Shown in pieces: positions 24,517-34,214 of a stretch of 52,751 bases of DNA (position 1 is its first letter; the number at the start of each line of letters is the position of its first letter). The stretch is from Collinsella aerofaciens (GTDB lineage: Bacteria > Actinomycetota > Coriobacteriia > Coriobacteriales > Coriobacteriaceae). Both the position numbers and the translations under genes were made by a program. Location of the stretch: the NCBI RefSeq assembly GCF_015552075.1, contig NZ_JADNDZ010000023.1, positions 1-52,751 on the forward strand, written 5' to 3'. Under the pieces are notes generated by a model. It did no database searches. It saw only the letters and a program-made list of their open reading frames with translations, and was not told the origin of the DNA.

Positions 24517-25239
24517 TTACTTAAGGTAGCCGTCGGCACGAAGCTTCTTGAGATCGGAATCTTTGACCTCGCAACCGGCGGGCAGCACCATGAACACGCG
24601 GTCGCCCACCTCCTTGACCGTGGCACCCAGACCGCAGGCAAAGCCGTAAGAGAAGTCCAAGACGCGCTTGGCAACTTCGGTGCGTACGCCCACAAAAATC
24701 AGTGCGACAGGCTGCTTGGTGCGAACGCGGCGCACCACAGTCTCCACGTCGTCATAGCTCTCGGGGCGCAGGACATAGGCCGGCAGCTGCGGCGTGGCGT
24801 TGATGATATTGCTCGCATAGGCCGAGGCATCGCTCGGTGCGGGCGCGGGTGCAGCGGCGGCACGGGCGCGGGTATTCTCGGCGTAGCTCGACGGCGTGTC
24901 ATAGGCACCGGGACGATAACCGCTCGCAACACTGTCCTGCGAGCGCGAAGGCGGGTTATACGTCGTGGCATGGCGGGAGTCATCGCCGACCAGCTGACCG
25001 GAGCGCGTATACACGGCAACCGACTCAGCTTCACCGCGGCGCGTCTGACCAAGCAGGCCGTTGCTCGGCTCGTCTTGGGTGTAGAAGCCCTCGCCCGAAG
25101 CACCGCTGTAGCCGTTGCCCTGATAACTATCGTCATAGCCGTCATCATAGCCGTAGTCGTCGTCCTGGCCATAACCCTGGTCGTAACCCTGCTGGCCGCC
25201 CAGGTGCATCTTATTTTTAATCTCGTCAAGGAAGCCCAT
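24517..25239 (-). CDS. sepF: SepF, FtsZ membrane anchor
   Basis: 240 residues. A short amphipathic N-terminal helix (MGFLDEIKNKMHL) binds membrane. A long disordered linker (about 14-155) is rich in Gly, Tyr, Asp and Gln in its first part and Ala/Pro/Ser later. The C-terminal SepF domain (about 160-235) begins VLRPESYDDVETVVRRV and contains FSYGFACGLGATVKEVGDRVFMVLP. SepF tethers FtsZ to the membrane and shapes the septum, and stands in for FtsA, which is absent here. AGAGGA precedes ATG 25239. Between yggS (60 nt) and yggT (21 nt) in one transcription unit. Confidence 0.95.
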   Translation of the reverse strand: MGFLDEIKNKMHLGGQQGYDQGYGQDDDYGYDDGYDDSYQGNGYSGASGEGFYTQDEPSNGLLGQTRRGEAESVAVYTRSGQLVGDDSRHATTYNPPSRSQDSVASGYRPGAYDTPSSYAENTRARAAAAPAPAPSDASAYASNIINATPQLPAYVLRPESYDDVETVVRRVRTKQPVALIFVGVRTEVAKRVLDFSYGFACGLGATVKEVGDRVFMVLPAGCEVKDSDLKKLRADGYLK

Positions 25240-25299
25240 GGTTGTGTCCTCTCGCGGTTTAGTGCAGGCGCCCCGATAATCAGTGCGCACTTCAGAGCC

Positions 25300-26037
25300 T
25301 TATTTTACTGCAAACTCCGGGCTAAATACTACCCTGCCCAGGCGAACGAGCGTAGAGCCCTCCTCAAGGGCAGGCTCAAAGTCCTCGCTCATGCCGCAGG
25401 AAAGCTCAGGCAGGTTCAAATCGGGATGCGCCGCCTCCAGCTCATCCCTCAGCTCACGAAGCCCCGCAAAGGTGCGGCGTGCCACATCCTTATTCCCCCG
25501 GGGCGCCATAGTCATAAGCCCCTGTACGCAAATTCCCTCAAGTTCCGCAAGCTCGCCCGCGTCGGCACGAATCTCATCGGGCGAAAAGCCTCCCTTCGAC
25601 TCCTCACCACTCACATTGACCTCAATGAGCACACGCTGGGGGCCGGCGAGCTCGCCTGCCTCAATCTTGCGGACAGCACGGCTCGAGATCGCCTGCGCCA
25701 GATGCAGCGAACCCACCGAGTGAATCAGCTCGGCTGAGCCCAGCACCGCATTGATCTTATTGGTCTGCAGGTTGCCGATCATATCGAAGCGCACCTCGGG
25801 CAGCTCCGGATGCTCCGCCAGACCCGTGAGCTTGCGAACCAGCTCCTGCGGGCGATTCTCGGCAAAATGGCGATATCCCGCCTGGATGGCGGCAACGGTC
25901 TCATCGACACCAACGGTCTTGGACACGGCAATGAGGCGCGCGGCGTCGTGGGGACGGCCTGCGCGATCGAGCGCCGCATAAAAACGTTCCAGAATCTGCT
26001 CGCGGCGAGCGCGCATCAAGTCCAAATAGTTATCCAT
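25300..26037 (-). CDS. yggS: YggS-family PLP homeostasis protein
   Basis: 245 residues, PLP-binding YggS/PROSC family, an alanine-racemase-like TIM barrel that buffers pyridoxal phosphate rather than catalysing a known reaction. LIAVSKTVG near residue 41 carries the PLP Lys. FAENRPQEL, FDMIGNLQTNK, IEVNVSGEESKGG, LMTMAP and SCGMSEDFEPALEEGSTLVRLG complete the family pattern. ATG 26037 with GGAGG upstream is preferred over an in-frame extension to 26121 that has none. In many Actinobacteriota it follows pgeF directly; here the pst operon lies between. Confidence 0.95.
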   Translation of the reverse strand: MDNYLDLMRARREQILERFYAALDRAGRPHDAARLIAVSKTVGVDETVAAIQAGYRHFAENRPQELVRKLTGLAEHPELPEVRFDMIGNLQTNKINAVLGSAELIHSVGSLHLAQAISSRAVRKIEAGELAGPQRVLIEVNVSGEESKGGFSPDEIRADAGELAELEGICVQGLMTMAPRGNKDVARRTFAGLRELRDELEAAHPDLNLPELSCGMSEDFEPALEEGSTLVRLGRVVFSPEFAVK

Positions 26038-26156
26038 TGCCAATCGCCTCCGCTGACAGCCAAACAAGTAGTCCCATGCTATCGCAAGAGCGCGGCCCCG
26101 CATGTGCAAGGCCGCGCTCACTTAGGTATTTACAATCTTTCGACGAACGGAATTAC

Positions 26157-27014
26157 TTACTCCTCGTCGTCCTCGCCATCGTCCTCGTCCTCAAGATGAT
26201 CGAGCAGGTAGCGAAGACCCTCGCTGACCTCGTTAGTGGGCACCTTGGCAACGTAGCGAGCGTCGACGGCGGGCCTCATGATAACACCCTCGCCCGAAGG
26301 CACGCGCATGCTCTCGAGCTCATCCTCATCAGTGCAGGCGATATCACCGGCAGTCATACGCTGTCCGGTCAACAGGAAGGTCAGACGGCAGGCGGCATCG
26401 ATGGAAATCGAGGCGATGCGATCGAGATAGCGCGATACCATGATGGCGCGGCGCAGGTCGTCATAGTTGCTGTCGTCGTCCATAAAATCGCCCGTGTCCA
26501 TGCGGTTAAAGGTGCGGAAGAACTTCTCGTAGGCGGCGTGCACTGGCTCGTCCTCGACGGCCAAGTTGCAGATGATGGACATGTCGTTGGTGACGAGCGC
26601 AGAAAGCGAAGAGCCCAGCACCTGGTAGACGGCCTCAGCCTCGGCCTCGACCGTGCCGACAAGCTCCTTGGGCAGCGAGATGTCGGCCTTGATCATATGA
26701 CGCGTGGCGCGGCAAATCTGGCGAACCTTATCGGTCATGCGCTGCAGGTTAAAGTCGACGTAGATGATCGTCTGCAGCAAGCGGAAGTCGGAGGCGACCG
26801 GTGACTGCGTGGCAATCAGGTTGTAGCAGACGGCCTCCAGGTTGGCGCAGCGTGCGTCAATCGAAAGCGTGCGCTTCTTGGTCTTGGTGGCGAGCTTGCG
26901 GTCGTCGGTCACATAGGCCTTCACGGCATCGTGGAGGGCCAGATCGACGGCCTCGTAGATGCTCAGCATCTCGTGACGGGCCTCGATGAGCTGACGGGAA
27001 AACAGTTTGCGCAT
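26157..27014 (-). CDS. phoU: PhoU phosphate signalling protein
   Basis: 285 residues. Two PhoU helical repeats (about 1-105 and 115-215) contain metal-binding segments such as DFRLLQTIIYVDFNLQRMTDKV and SRYLDRIASISIDAA. PhoU restrains the Pst transporter and PhoR-type signalling when phosphate is plentiful. The protein is about 65 residues longer than usual at the C-terminus (about 220-285), with an acidic tail LEDEDDGEDDEE. GGAGTG precedes ATG 27014. Last gene of the pst operon, 92 nt after pstB. No PhoR/PhoP pair is in the window. Confidence 0.94.
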   Translation of the reverse strand: MRKLFSRQLIEARHEMLSIYEAVDLALHDAVKAYVTDDRKLATKTKKRTLSIDARCANLEAVCYNLIATQSPVASDFRLLQTIIYVDFNLQRMTDKVRQICRATRHMIKADISLPKELVGTVEAEAEAVYQVLGSSLSALVTNDMSIICNLAVEDEPVHAAYEKFFRTFNRMDTGDFMDDDSNYDDLRRAIMVSRYLDRIASISIDAACRLTFLLTGQRMTAGDIACTDEDELESMRVPSGEGVIMRPAVDARYVAKVPTNEVSEGLRYLLDHLEDEDDGEDDEE

Positions 27015-27106
27015 GGTTCACTCCAATCAGTTGGGTGCGGTCATGCCGCCCGCACAGTGAATACGCACCGGACCAGATCCGATCGGCTTGGGACTAGTCG
27101 CACCGA

Positions 27107-27910
<804 letters not shown>

Positions 27911-27922
27911 GGGACTCCTTAA

Positions 27923-28828
27923 CTAGCGACGCTTGCGCGACAGGAAGCGCGCAAACAGGTTGAAGGCCAGAATGATCACCATCAGCAAGAGCGCGGTGCC
28001 GTAGGCTGCGTTCATGTTGATGCCGTCGTTGGCAAGCAGATACAGGTGAACCGTCATGGGGCGGCCGGAATCGAGCGGCGAAATAGGTAGATTGATGGCC
28101 TGCCCCATGGTATAGAGCACCACCGCGGTCTCGCCAATGGCACGGCCGATGGCGAGAACGATGCCCGTGGCAATACGGCCAAAGGCAGAAGGAAGCACGA
28201 TCTTGGAGACAACCTGCCACTTGGTGGCGCCCAGGCCATATGCGCCCCAGCGGATATAGCGCGGAACGGCGCGAATGGCCTCTTCGGTGGTACGCATGAC
28301 GATGGGAAGCATCAAGAGCGCGAGTGCCAGGGCGGCCGAGACCATCGAAAGGCCCAGGCCCATGGCCTCGACAAACAAGGCGTAGCCAAACAGGCCCATA
28401 ACGATGGAGGGCACCGAGGCCAAAGCGTCAGCAGCGTAGCGAATGAGCTCGACGACCTTGCCCTGCTTGGCGTACTCGGCCAGATAGACGGCTGCCAGCA
28501 CAGCGATCGGCGTGCAGATAAGCATGGCGAGCGCCGTCACGTAGACGGTCGAGACGATCGTGGGCCAAATTCCGCCCTCGGCGTTGACGCCCTGGGGCCA
28601 ACCGAAGATAAAGTCGAGCGAGATGTGTGGCAGGCCGTTGATGACCACGTAGGCGATGATAGCGACCAGCACCAGCGTGGTGATGTAGGCAGCGGCACGA
28701 AACACGCAAAGCATGATCTTGTTGGACAGGTCCTTGTTGATGCGGCCCTTCTTGCCGTGGGAAAGGGCACGCTTGATGCGCTCGCGCGACGAGGTCGTAT
28801 CGACCGTCGTGTCAACGGAATCGGACAT
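27923..28828 (-). CDS. pstA: Phosphate ABC transporter permease PstA
   Basis: 301 residues, six hydrophobic segments after a basic N-terminus (about 1-35). The binding-protein-dependent permease domain holds the EAA-type loop RAVPRYIRWGAYGLGATKWQ near residue 190. It pairs with PstC to form the channel. GGGGG precedes ATG 28828; only 3 nt separate it from the pstC stop, so coupled translation is likely. Confidence 0.96.
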   Translation of the reverse strand: MSDSVDTTVDTTSSRERIKRALSHGKKGRINKDLSNKIMLCVFRAAAYITTLVLVAIIAYVVINGLPHISLDFIFGWPQGVNAEGGIWPTIVSTVYVTALAMLICTPIAVLAAVYLAEYAKQGKVVELIRYAADALASVPSIVMGLFGYALFVEAMGLGLSMVSAALALALLMLPIVMRTTEEAIRAVPRYIRWGAYGLGATKWQVVSKIVLPSAFGRIATGIVLAIGRAIGETAVVLYTMGQAINLPISPLDSGRPMTVHLYLLANDGINMNAAYGTALLLMVIILAFNLFARFLSRKRR

Positions 28829-28831
28829 AGC

Positions 28832-29758
28832 CTACCCCCTCTTCTTCTTGGAAATCAGACGGACGATGCCCACCAGCGTGGCGGAGATGATAAACAGGAC
28901 CACGCCCATGCCGAACAGCGCCGAGCGATGCAGACCCGAGGAATAGCTCATGTCGAGCGCGATCTGGCTCGTGAGCGTCGAGATAGGGCTCGCAATGCTG
29001 TCGGGAATAACCGGGGCGTTACCTACGACCATGAGCACGGCCATGGTCTCGCCGATGGCACGGCCCATACCCAGCACGATGGCATCAACGATACCCAGCT
29101 TCGCGGCAGGTAGCACGACCTTATAGATGGTCTGCCACTTGGTGGCGCCCATGGCATACGATGCCTCGCGAATGCCCATGGGAATGGAATTGAGAGCATC
29201 GATGGTGAGCGTGGTGATGGTAGGGACGATCATGATGGCGAGCACAAACCACGCCGTCAGCGCACCAAAACCAAGGCCGCCGGTCAGTTGTGCGATAAAC
29301 GGGCGGATGATGATCATGCCAAAGAAACCAAAGATGATAGAAGGGATGCCGGCCAACAGGTCAACGGCGGGGCTGATGAGCTTGCGCACGCGCTTGCTGG
29401 CAATCTCGACCAGGTAAACGGCCGTACCCACGCCCAGCGGCACGCCCATGGCGAGCGCACCGACGGTCACCAGACCCGAGCCGGCAAGCAGCGACAAGAT
29501 GCCGTAGTGGCCCTCGGAAGGCGCCCACGTAAAGCTAAAGAAGTCCGCCAGACCGATGTCGGTAAAGACGGGCAGCGCCGAGTACGTGGTAAAGACAAAA
29601 ATCAGGATGACGGTAACGACCGCCAAGAACGCGCAGGCAAAGAAGATCCACTGCAGCGCCTTCTCCTTGATATAGGTACTGCGCGATACGAGCGCCAGCT
29701 CGCGCTTCTTGGGCGTCTGAACATTCTGCTCAGTCTGGGAGTTTTCCTGTGCTTCCAT
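28832..29758 (-). CDS. pstC: Phosphate ABC transporter permease PstC
   Basis: 308 residues, six hydrophobic segments after a 30-residue polar N-terminus. The permease loop is SIPMGIREASYAMGATKWQTI near residue 200. IPSIIFGFFGM and GRAIGETMAVLMVVGNAP are PstC hallmarks. ATG 29758 has GGGGAG at 8 nt; the in-frame GTG 29767 is too close to that site. One nucleotide separates it from the pstS stop. Confidence 0.96.
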   Translation of the reverse strand: MEAQENSQTEQNVQTPKKRELALVSRSTYIKEKALQWIFFACAFLAVVTVILIFVFTTYSALPVFTDIGLADFFSFTWAPSEGHYGILSLLAGSGLVTVGALAMGVPLGVGTAVYLVEIASKRVRKLISPAVDLLAGIPSIIFGFFGMIIIRPFIAQLTGGLGFGALTAWFVLAIMIVPTITTLTIDALNSIPMGIREASYAMGATKWQTIYKVVLPAAKLGIVDAIVLGMGRAIGETMAVLMVVGNAPVIPDSIASPISTLTSQIALDMSYSSGLHRSALFGMGVVLFIISATLVGIVRLISKKKRG

Positions 29759-29759
29759 G

Positions 29760-30596
29760 CTACTCACTCCCCTTCTCGTCGTTGGTGACGGGAATAAAGC
29801 CCGCCTCGCGAATCTGCTTGTCCATCTTTTCGGACGTCACATAGTCGATGTAATCCTGCGCCTGCTGCGAAGGCGCACCCTTCACAAAGAAGTAAAGGTC
29901 GCGCGAGATGGGATAGCCGCCACTCGCGACCGTCTTCTCGGACGCCTCAACATGATTGACCGAGACGGCCTTGACCGAGGTCTTGGCGTTGAGGCTATCG
30001 ACGAAGCCCAGCGAAATGTAGCCGATGGCCCCACGCGAACGAGATACCACGTCGCGCACCTGGCCCGTACCCGAAAGAACAGCCGAGCGGCGATCGAACG
30101 GCGTGCCATCCATCACGATGGTACGGAAGGCCTCGCGCGTACCGGACGCCTCGTCTCGGTTGATGACCTGAATCCTCAGGTCCTCGCCACCGACCTCTTT
30201 CCAATTGGTAATCTTGCCGGCGTAGATATCGCGGAGCTGCTCGGTCGAGAGGTTATCGACCGGGTTATCGTCGTTCACGATGACCGCGATACCGTCGTGG
30301 GCAATTACGATGGGGGTCAGGCCCAGATCCTGTTCGTCGGCATTGAGCCCACGGGAGGAGCTGGCGATATCGGCCGTGCCGGCGCTGACGGCCTCGATGC
30401 CAGCGGAAGAACCCAAACCGGAAACGAGCACGTCGATGCCGGTCTCCTCCTTAAAGCCCTCTGCCGCAATCTCGGCGATAGGAAGGCAGGTCGTGGAGCC
30501 GGCCACGGTAATGGAAGAGGTAGAAGATCCCGAAGAACAGGCGCACAGCGTAAGCGTAAGCACAGCGGCGCTCAGGACCGATACGATCTTTCTCAT
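29760..30596 (-). CDS. pstS: Phosphate-binding lipoprotein PstS
   Basis: 278 residues. A signal peptide leads to lipobox LCAC with the lipid-bearing Cys at residue 20. The phosphate-binding fold shows in ITVAGSTTCLPIAE, GLGSSAGIEAV, ASSSRGLNADE, ITNWKEVGG and NRDEASGTREAF, whose Ser, Arg and Asp ligate phosphate. It delivers phosphate to PstCA at the membrane. The ATG overlaps the pgeF stop by 4 nt (ATGA at 30593-30596), so it is translationally coupled to a gene outside the classical pst operon. No independent promoter is evident in the overlap. Confidence 0.96.
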   Translation of the reverse strand: MRKIVSVLSAAVLTLTLCACSSGSSTSSITVAGSTTCLPIAEIAAEGFKEETGIDVLVSGLGSSAGIEAVSAGTADIASSSRGLNADEQDLGLTPIVIAHDGIAVIVNDDNPVDNLSTEQLRDIYAGKITNWKEVGGEDLRIQVINRDEASGTREAFRTIVMDGTPFDRRSAVLSGTGQVRDVVSRSRGAIGYISLGFVDSLNAKTSVKAVSVNHVEASEKTVASGGYPISRDLYFFVKGAPSQQAQDYIDYVTSEKMDKQIREAGFIPVTNDEKGSE

Positions 30597-31393
30597 AGCA
30601 TCACGCCGATCGCGGCATGGCGCCCACAGGTGCCGTCCTCGTTACGGTAGGAATAAAAGCGGTCGTTCTGACGCACAGTCGAAAGCTGGGCATCCACGAT
30701 ATTATCCGCGTCCACACCGATATCTACCAACGCCTCACGAATGGCGGCAGATAGATCGAGCATGCGAGAAGCGCCCGCATCGATGCACGAAAACTCGACG
30801 GCAAAGCGATCCATGAGTTCCTGGGATACCTCATATTCGTCAGCCAAGATATGGGGGCCGATATAGGCGGAAACGTCGCTCGCATCGCAGCCGGCAGCAT
30901 CGCAAAGCGCCCGGCACGCCTTGGCGGAAATACGTGCAATCGTGCCCTTCCAACCGGAGTGCACCACGGCAAATCCGCCGGGAGCCACCAGCACCACGGG
31001 AACGCAATCGGCAAAGCAGAGCAGCACGGGCACGTCATGGGCCGTACAGACGATGGCATCGCAGCCCTCGGCAATCTGCTCGCGAACAGCCTCAAGATCG
31101 TCGGCGCCGTTCGAAGTCACCGTAACGATATGGTCACCATGTACCTGATTGGGCACGAGCAGATTATGCTCGCACTCAGTGGCGCCCATAGCTTCGAGCG
31201 CTCGACGACGATTTTCTTGAACAGCAAAGGGGTCATCGCCTACATGCGAGCCCAAGTTGAGCGAGGAGTACGCATCTTCAGAAACGCCACCGGTGCGCTC
31301 GGTAAAGGCAAAGCGGACATCGGATGTCGCGCCCTCCACCAACGTAACTCCATCATGGTCGACACGCGAAACGTTGTCCGCACGTGCTGCCAT
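30593..31393 (-). CDS. pgeF: PgeF/YfiH-family (LACC1-like) peptidoglycan editing factor / purine nucleoside phosphorylase
   Basis: 266 residues, YfiH/DUF152 family. The metal-binding triad is visible: His in LVPNQVHGDHIV near residue 85, Cys in FADCVPVVLVAP near residue 130 and His in AVVHSGWKGT near residue 148. Members act as multi-substrate purine nucleoside phosphorylases/adenosine deaminases, and E. coli YfiH corrects serine misinserted into cell-wall precursors. ATG 31393 has AGGAGG 7 nt upstream. It follows ftsZ, its usual neighbour, after a terminator, and a TATAAA box upstream may give it a separate promoter. Its stop overlaps the pstS start. Confidence 0.92.
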   Translation of the reverse strand: MAARADNVSRVDHDGVTLVEGATSDVRFAFTERTGGVSEDAYSSLNLGSHVGDDPFAVQENRRRALEAMGATECEHNLLVPNQVHGDHIVTVTSNGADDLEAVREQIAEGCDAIVCTAHDVPVLLCFADCVPVVLVAPGGFAVVHSGWKGTIARISAKACRALCDAAGCDASDVSAYIGPHILADEYEVSQELMDRFAVEFSCIDAGASRMLDLSAAIREALVDIGVDADNIVDAQLSTVRQNDRFYSYRNEDGTCGRHAAIGVML

Positions 31394-31542
31394 ACTAAAG
31401 CCTCCTAATAACACAAGTACCGCGGCGTCGCCGCGCAGTCCGCGTTTATACGGCTGTCATACTTCCTTAAAAGGATACCCGCAGCGGTAGGGACCAAACG
31501 TAAAGGGAACGTAAGGAGATTGGAGGCTTTCGTTTACAAACG

Positions 31543-31581
31543 AGAAACAAAACGGGGTGCATCCAAATGGACACACCCCGT
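31543..31581 (-). terminator. Intrinsic terminator of ftsZ
   Basis: On the minus strand ACGGGGTG and CACCCCGT pair around a 14-nt loop, followed by TTTTGTTTC, 23 nt after the ftsZ stop. It separates ftsZ from pgeF. Confidence 0.75.
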
Positions 31582-31603
31582 GCAGGTCGTTGAGAAAAAC
31601 GAA

Positions 31604-32758
31604 CTAGAAGCTACCGCGCTTCAGGAAGTCGGGAAGCTCGAACTGGTCGTTGCCAAAGTTGGGCAGCTCGGTACCACCGACGTTGCGGGTCGGAGCGGCC
31701 TGAGCCGGGCTGGTAGCCGGAGCGGTGCGCTGCGGCTCAGCGGAGGCAGCGGCCTTGCTCTGAGACTGCTGAGCAGCAAAGAGCTCGTCCTGACGGTTGA
31801 CGTTGGAATCGGAGAAGCCCGTAGCGATGACGGTGATACGCACCTGATCGCCCAGGGACTCGTCGACAACGGTACCGAAGATGATGTTCGCCTCGGGGTC
31901 GACGGCGTTGGCGACAACGTCGGCGGCGTCGCTGATCTCCTGGATGCCCAGGTCCTTGGAACCAGCGATGGAGAGCAGCACGCGCGTGGCACCATCGATG
32001 GAGCTCTCGAGCAGCGGGCTAGAGATGGCCTGCTGGGCAGCGTCGACGGCACGAGTATCCCCAGAAGAGGTACCGATACCCATCATGGCGGTACCGGCCT
32101 GCTTCATGATGGTCTTAACATCGGCGAAGTCCAGGTTGATGATACCGGGGACGGTGATGAGGTCGGTGATGCCCTGGGTGCCCTGGGAAAGAACGCCATC
32201 GGCAATCGCGAAGGCCTCGAGCATGGTGGTCTTCTTCTCGGCGATGTCGAGCAGCTTATCGTTAGGGATGACGATCATGGTGTCGACGCAATCGGAGAGG
32301 GTCTTGATGCCCTCCTCGGCGCTCTTCTTGCGCTTGCGGCCCTCGAAGGTGAAGGGCTTGGTCACGACGGCGACGGTCAGTGCGCCGACCTCGTTCATCG
32401 CGATATCGGCAACGATGGGAGCAGCGCCGGTACCGGTGCCACCGCCCTCACCGCAGGTGATAAACACCATGTCGGCGCCAGCGAGCGCCTCGGCAATGTC
32501 GTCGCGGGACTCATCGGCAGCCTTGCGGCCAACCTCGGGGTTGGCGCCGGCGCCCAGGCCGCGGGTAAGGTCGGTGCCGATGTGCACCTTGATATCGGCA
32601 TCAGAGATCGCGAGTGCCTGAGCATCGGTGTTGATGGCAACAAACTCGACGCCGCGGATGCCCTCTTCGATCATTCGATTGACCGCGTTGGTACCGCCGC
32701 CGCCGACGCCGACCACCTTAATGACGGCAAGGTAGTTGTTGATCTCTGTCTCGTGCAT
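31604..32758 (-). CDS. ftsZ: Cell division protein FtsZ
   Basis: 384 residues, the tubulin-like GTPase that forms the division ring. [17 protein letters not shown] binds nucleotide, and [12 protein letters not shown] near residue 100 is the tubulin signature. [11 protein letters not shown] is the T7 loop with the catalytic Asp. A Gln/Ala/Pro/Ser linker (about 315-365) leads to the C-terminal peptide [11 protein letters not shown], the SepF docking tail. ATG 32758 has GGAGG at good spacing. The 199-bp region upstream (32759-32957) is AT-rich, with TTGACT, CATAAT and TAATAC boxes and an AACCTTCAGGTT repeat, and likely holds a dedicated promoter. Confidence 0.98.
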   Translation of the reverse strand: MHETEINNYLAVIKVVGVGGGGTNAVNRMIEEGIRGVEFVAINTDAQALAISDADIKVHIGTDLTRGLGAGANPEVGRKAADESRDDIAEALAGADMVFITCGEGGGTGTGAAPIVADIAMNEVGALTVAVVTKPFTFEGRKRKKSAEEGIKTLSDCVDTMIVIPNDKLLDIAEKKTTMLEAFAIADGVLSQGTQGITDLITVPGIINLDFADVKTIMKQAGTAMMGIGTSSGDTRAVDAAQQAISSPLLESSIDGATRVLLSIAGSKDLGIQEISDAADVVANAVDPEANIIFGTVVDESLGDQVRITVIATGFSDSNVNRQDELFAAQQSQSKAAASAEPQRTAPATSPAQAAPTRNVGGTELPNFGNDQFELPDFLKRGSF

Positions 32759-32957
32759 GTCGGTCCTCCGAACAAAGGTTATAGCCATAGCATGGGTCGA
32801 CCCCTGCGCACATTAACCTTCAGGTTGAAAGTAAATGCAAAGGTAAACCGTATTATGTTTGCACATTATGAACGTATCAGTCAAATAATTGACCGTGAAA
32901 ACCAAACAAACCAGATAAACGGCGTGGTATGGCCCCTCAACAAAGCACCAACCAGCG

Positions 32958-34214
32958 CTACGAGGTCGGAGCATTCCTAAATGTGTAGTTGCCCGGAGAG
33001 CGCACATTGATATACGTTACGCCCTCTACCTGCGAAAGCAACTTGGTGACTACGCGTTCCTTCTTGGCGATATCGTCCGAATCGCCCAGCGACACCTCAA
33101 TGCCGTTATTGAGGTTTGCCGAGATGGCTTCGACCGAAGGCGTGGAAATATCCTTGACTTGTCCCAAGAACTCGCTCGAAAAACCACGCACATAATCCAG
33201 ACCGGCCTTAACGGCTTTGGAGTTCACCGCCTGGCCGGAAACCGGAGCGACATCCGCCGAGACATCAGTCAACAACACCGCGCCATAATGCTTGGCGAGC
33301 GCCAGCGCGGCATCGATTCCGGTCAAGGTATTTGAGCCCTGCCCTGTCGTGATGACGTTGCCCTGGTCGTCCACTTCGACCGACGTCGACAGCGGGGCGA
33401 TCCAGGTGTCATCGTCTCCGATAGCCCAGGCAAGGTCGTCGGAGCTGATATACGCAATGGCAATAACTTTACGCTCCGTCGGCGTGATGATAAGCGTATG
33501 CGGGAACTGACGCTGGACATCCACGCCCGAGACCCACGGGTTCTGCTTGAGGTCCTCGGTGATCTGGTCGGGATCGACGTTAAATAGCGACGTTCCCTCG
33601 GGCAAATCGATCAGCTGGATAGCATCGTGCTTCGTCACATGCTCACTGCCTTGAATCTGAATATCAGTGGCAGTAAACAATCCAGAGTTGATCACCACGA
33701 TGGCAACGACGACGAGCACGGCCAAGACGGCCAGAACGCCGCCCACGATTTTGCCTTTGCCTGTAACGACAGAAGCGGCGTCTGATGTTTTATTTGCCAT
33801 CGCTCCAAGTGAAGATAACGGGTTGAAACCTTTTTTACTCGAAGGCTTCTTGGCGGTAGCCGGCACCGATGTCAGCGAGCGCGGTTTCGATGCGCCCAGC
33901 GTGCGACCTGGACGCGCCGCTTTAGTTCCCGTCGAGGGCTTGGGAGTTGCCATGGGACGGGCAGGCTTGGCGCCCATAACAGGCTTTGACGTCACCGAGG
34001 GACGCGAGGACTTTTTTGCGGCCGGACGATTACCGAGCTGCGAGCCGACGACCGGACGACCGATCTGTCGAGCATGCCCGACAGACTTAGAGTGCGCGAC
34101 GGTATTGCGTTGAGGTTTGGCAGGCGTGCCGGAACGCCCTCCGGCGCGGCGGAAGGTGGGTTTCGATGCTCTAGAAGCCGAGGAATTTAACTTCCGGTCT
34201 GAGCTCGATGCCAT
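32958..34214 (-). CDS. ftsQ: Cell division protein FtsQ/DivIB with long basic N-terminus
   Basis: 418 residues. A disordered, strongly basic N-terminal region (about 1-145; Lys, Arg, Pro, Ser, Thr) is cytosolic. One membrane segment follows (about 154-178, GGVLAVLAVLVVVAIVVINS). The POTRA domain (about 182-250) has IQIQGSEHVTKHDAIQLI and VSGVDVQRQFPHTLIITPTER, then the beta domain. It links FtsL/FtsB and the septal synthase. ATG 34214 with GGGAGG upstream lies 44 nt inside murB, so the two genes overlap in different frames. Upstream of ftsZ with an ftsZ promoter region between. Confidence 0.93.
   Translation of the reverse strand: MASSSDRKLNSSASRASKPTFRRAGGRSGTPAKPQRNTVAHSKSVGHARQIGRPVVGSQLGNRPAAKKSSRPSVTSKPVMGAKPARPMATPKPSTGTKAARPGRTLGASKPRSLTSVPATAKKPSSKKGFNPLSSLGAMANKTSDAASVVTGKGKIVGGVLAVLAVLVVVAIVVINSGLFTATDIQIQGSEHVTKHDAIQLIDLPEGTSLFNVDPDQITEDLKQNPWVSGVDVQRQFPHTLIITPTERKVIAIAYISSDDLAWAIGDDDTWIAPLSTSVEVDDQGNVITTGQGSNTLTGIDAALALAKHYGAVLLTDVSADVAPVSGQAVNSKAVKAGLDYVRGFSSEFLGQVKDISTPSVEAISANLNNGIEVSLGDSDDIAKKERVVTKLLSQVEGVTYINVRSPGNYTFRNAPTS

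Noticed and set aside
29759..29767. PstC start at GTG 29767
   Set aside because: It overlaps the pstS end and is too close to GGGGAG; ATG 29758 has proper spacing.
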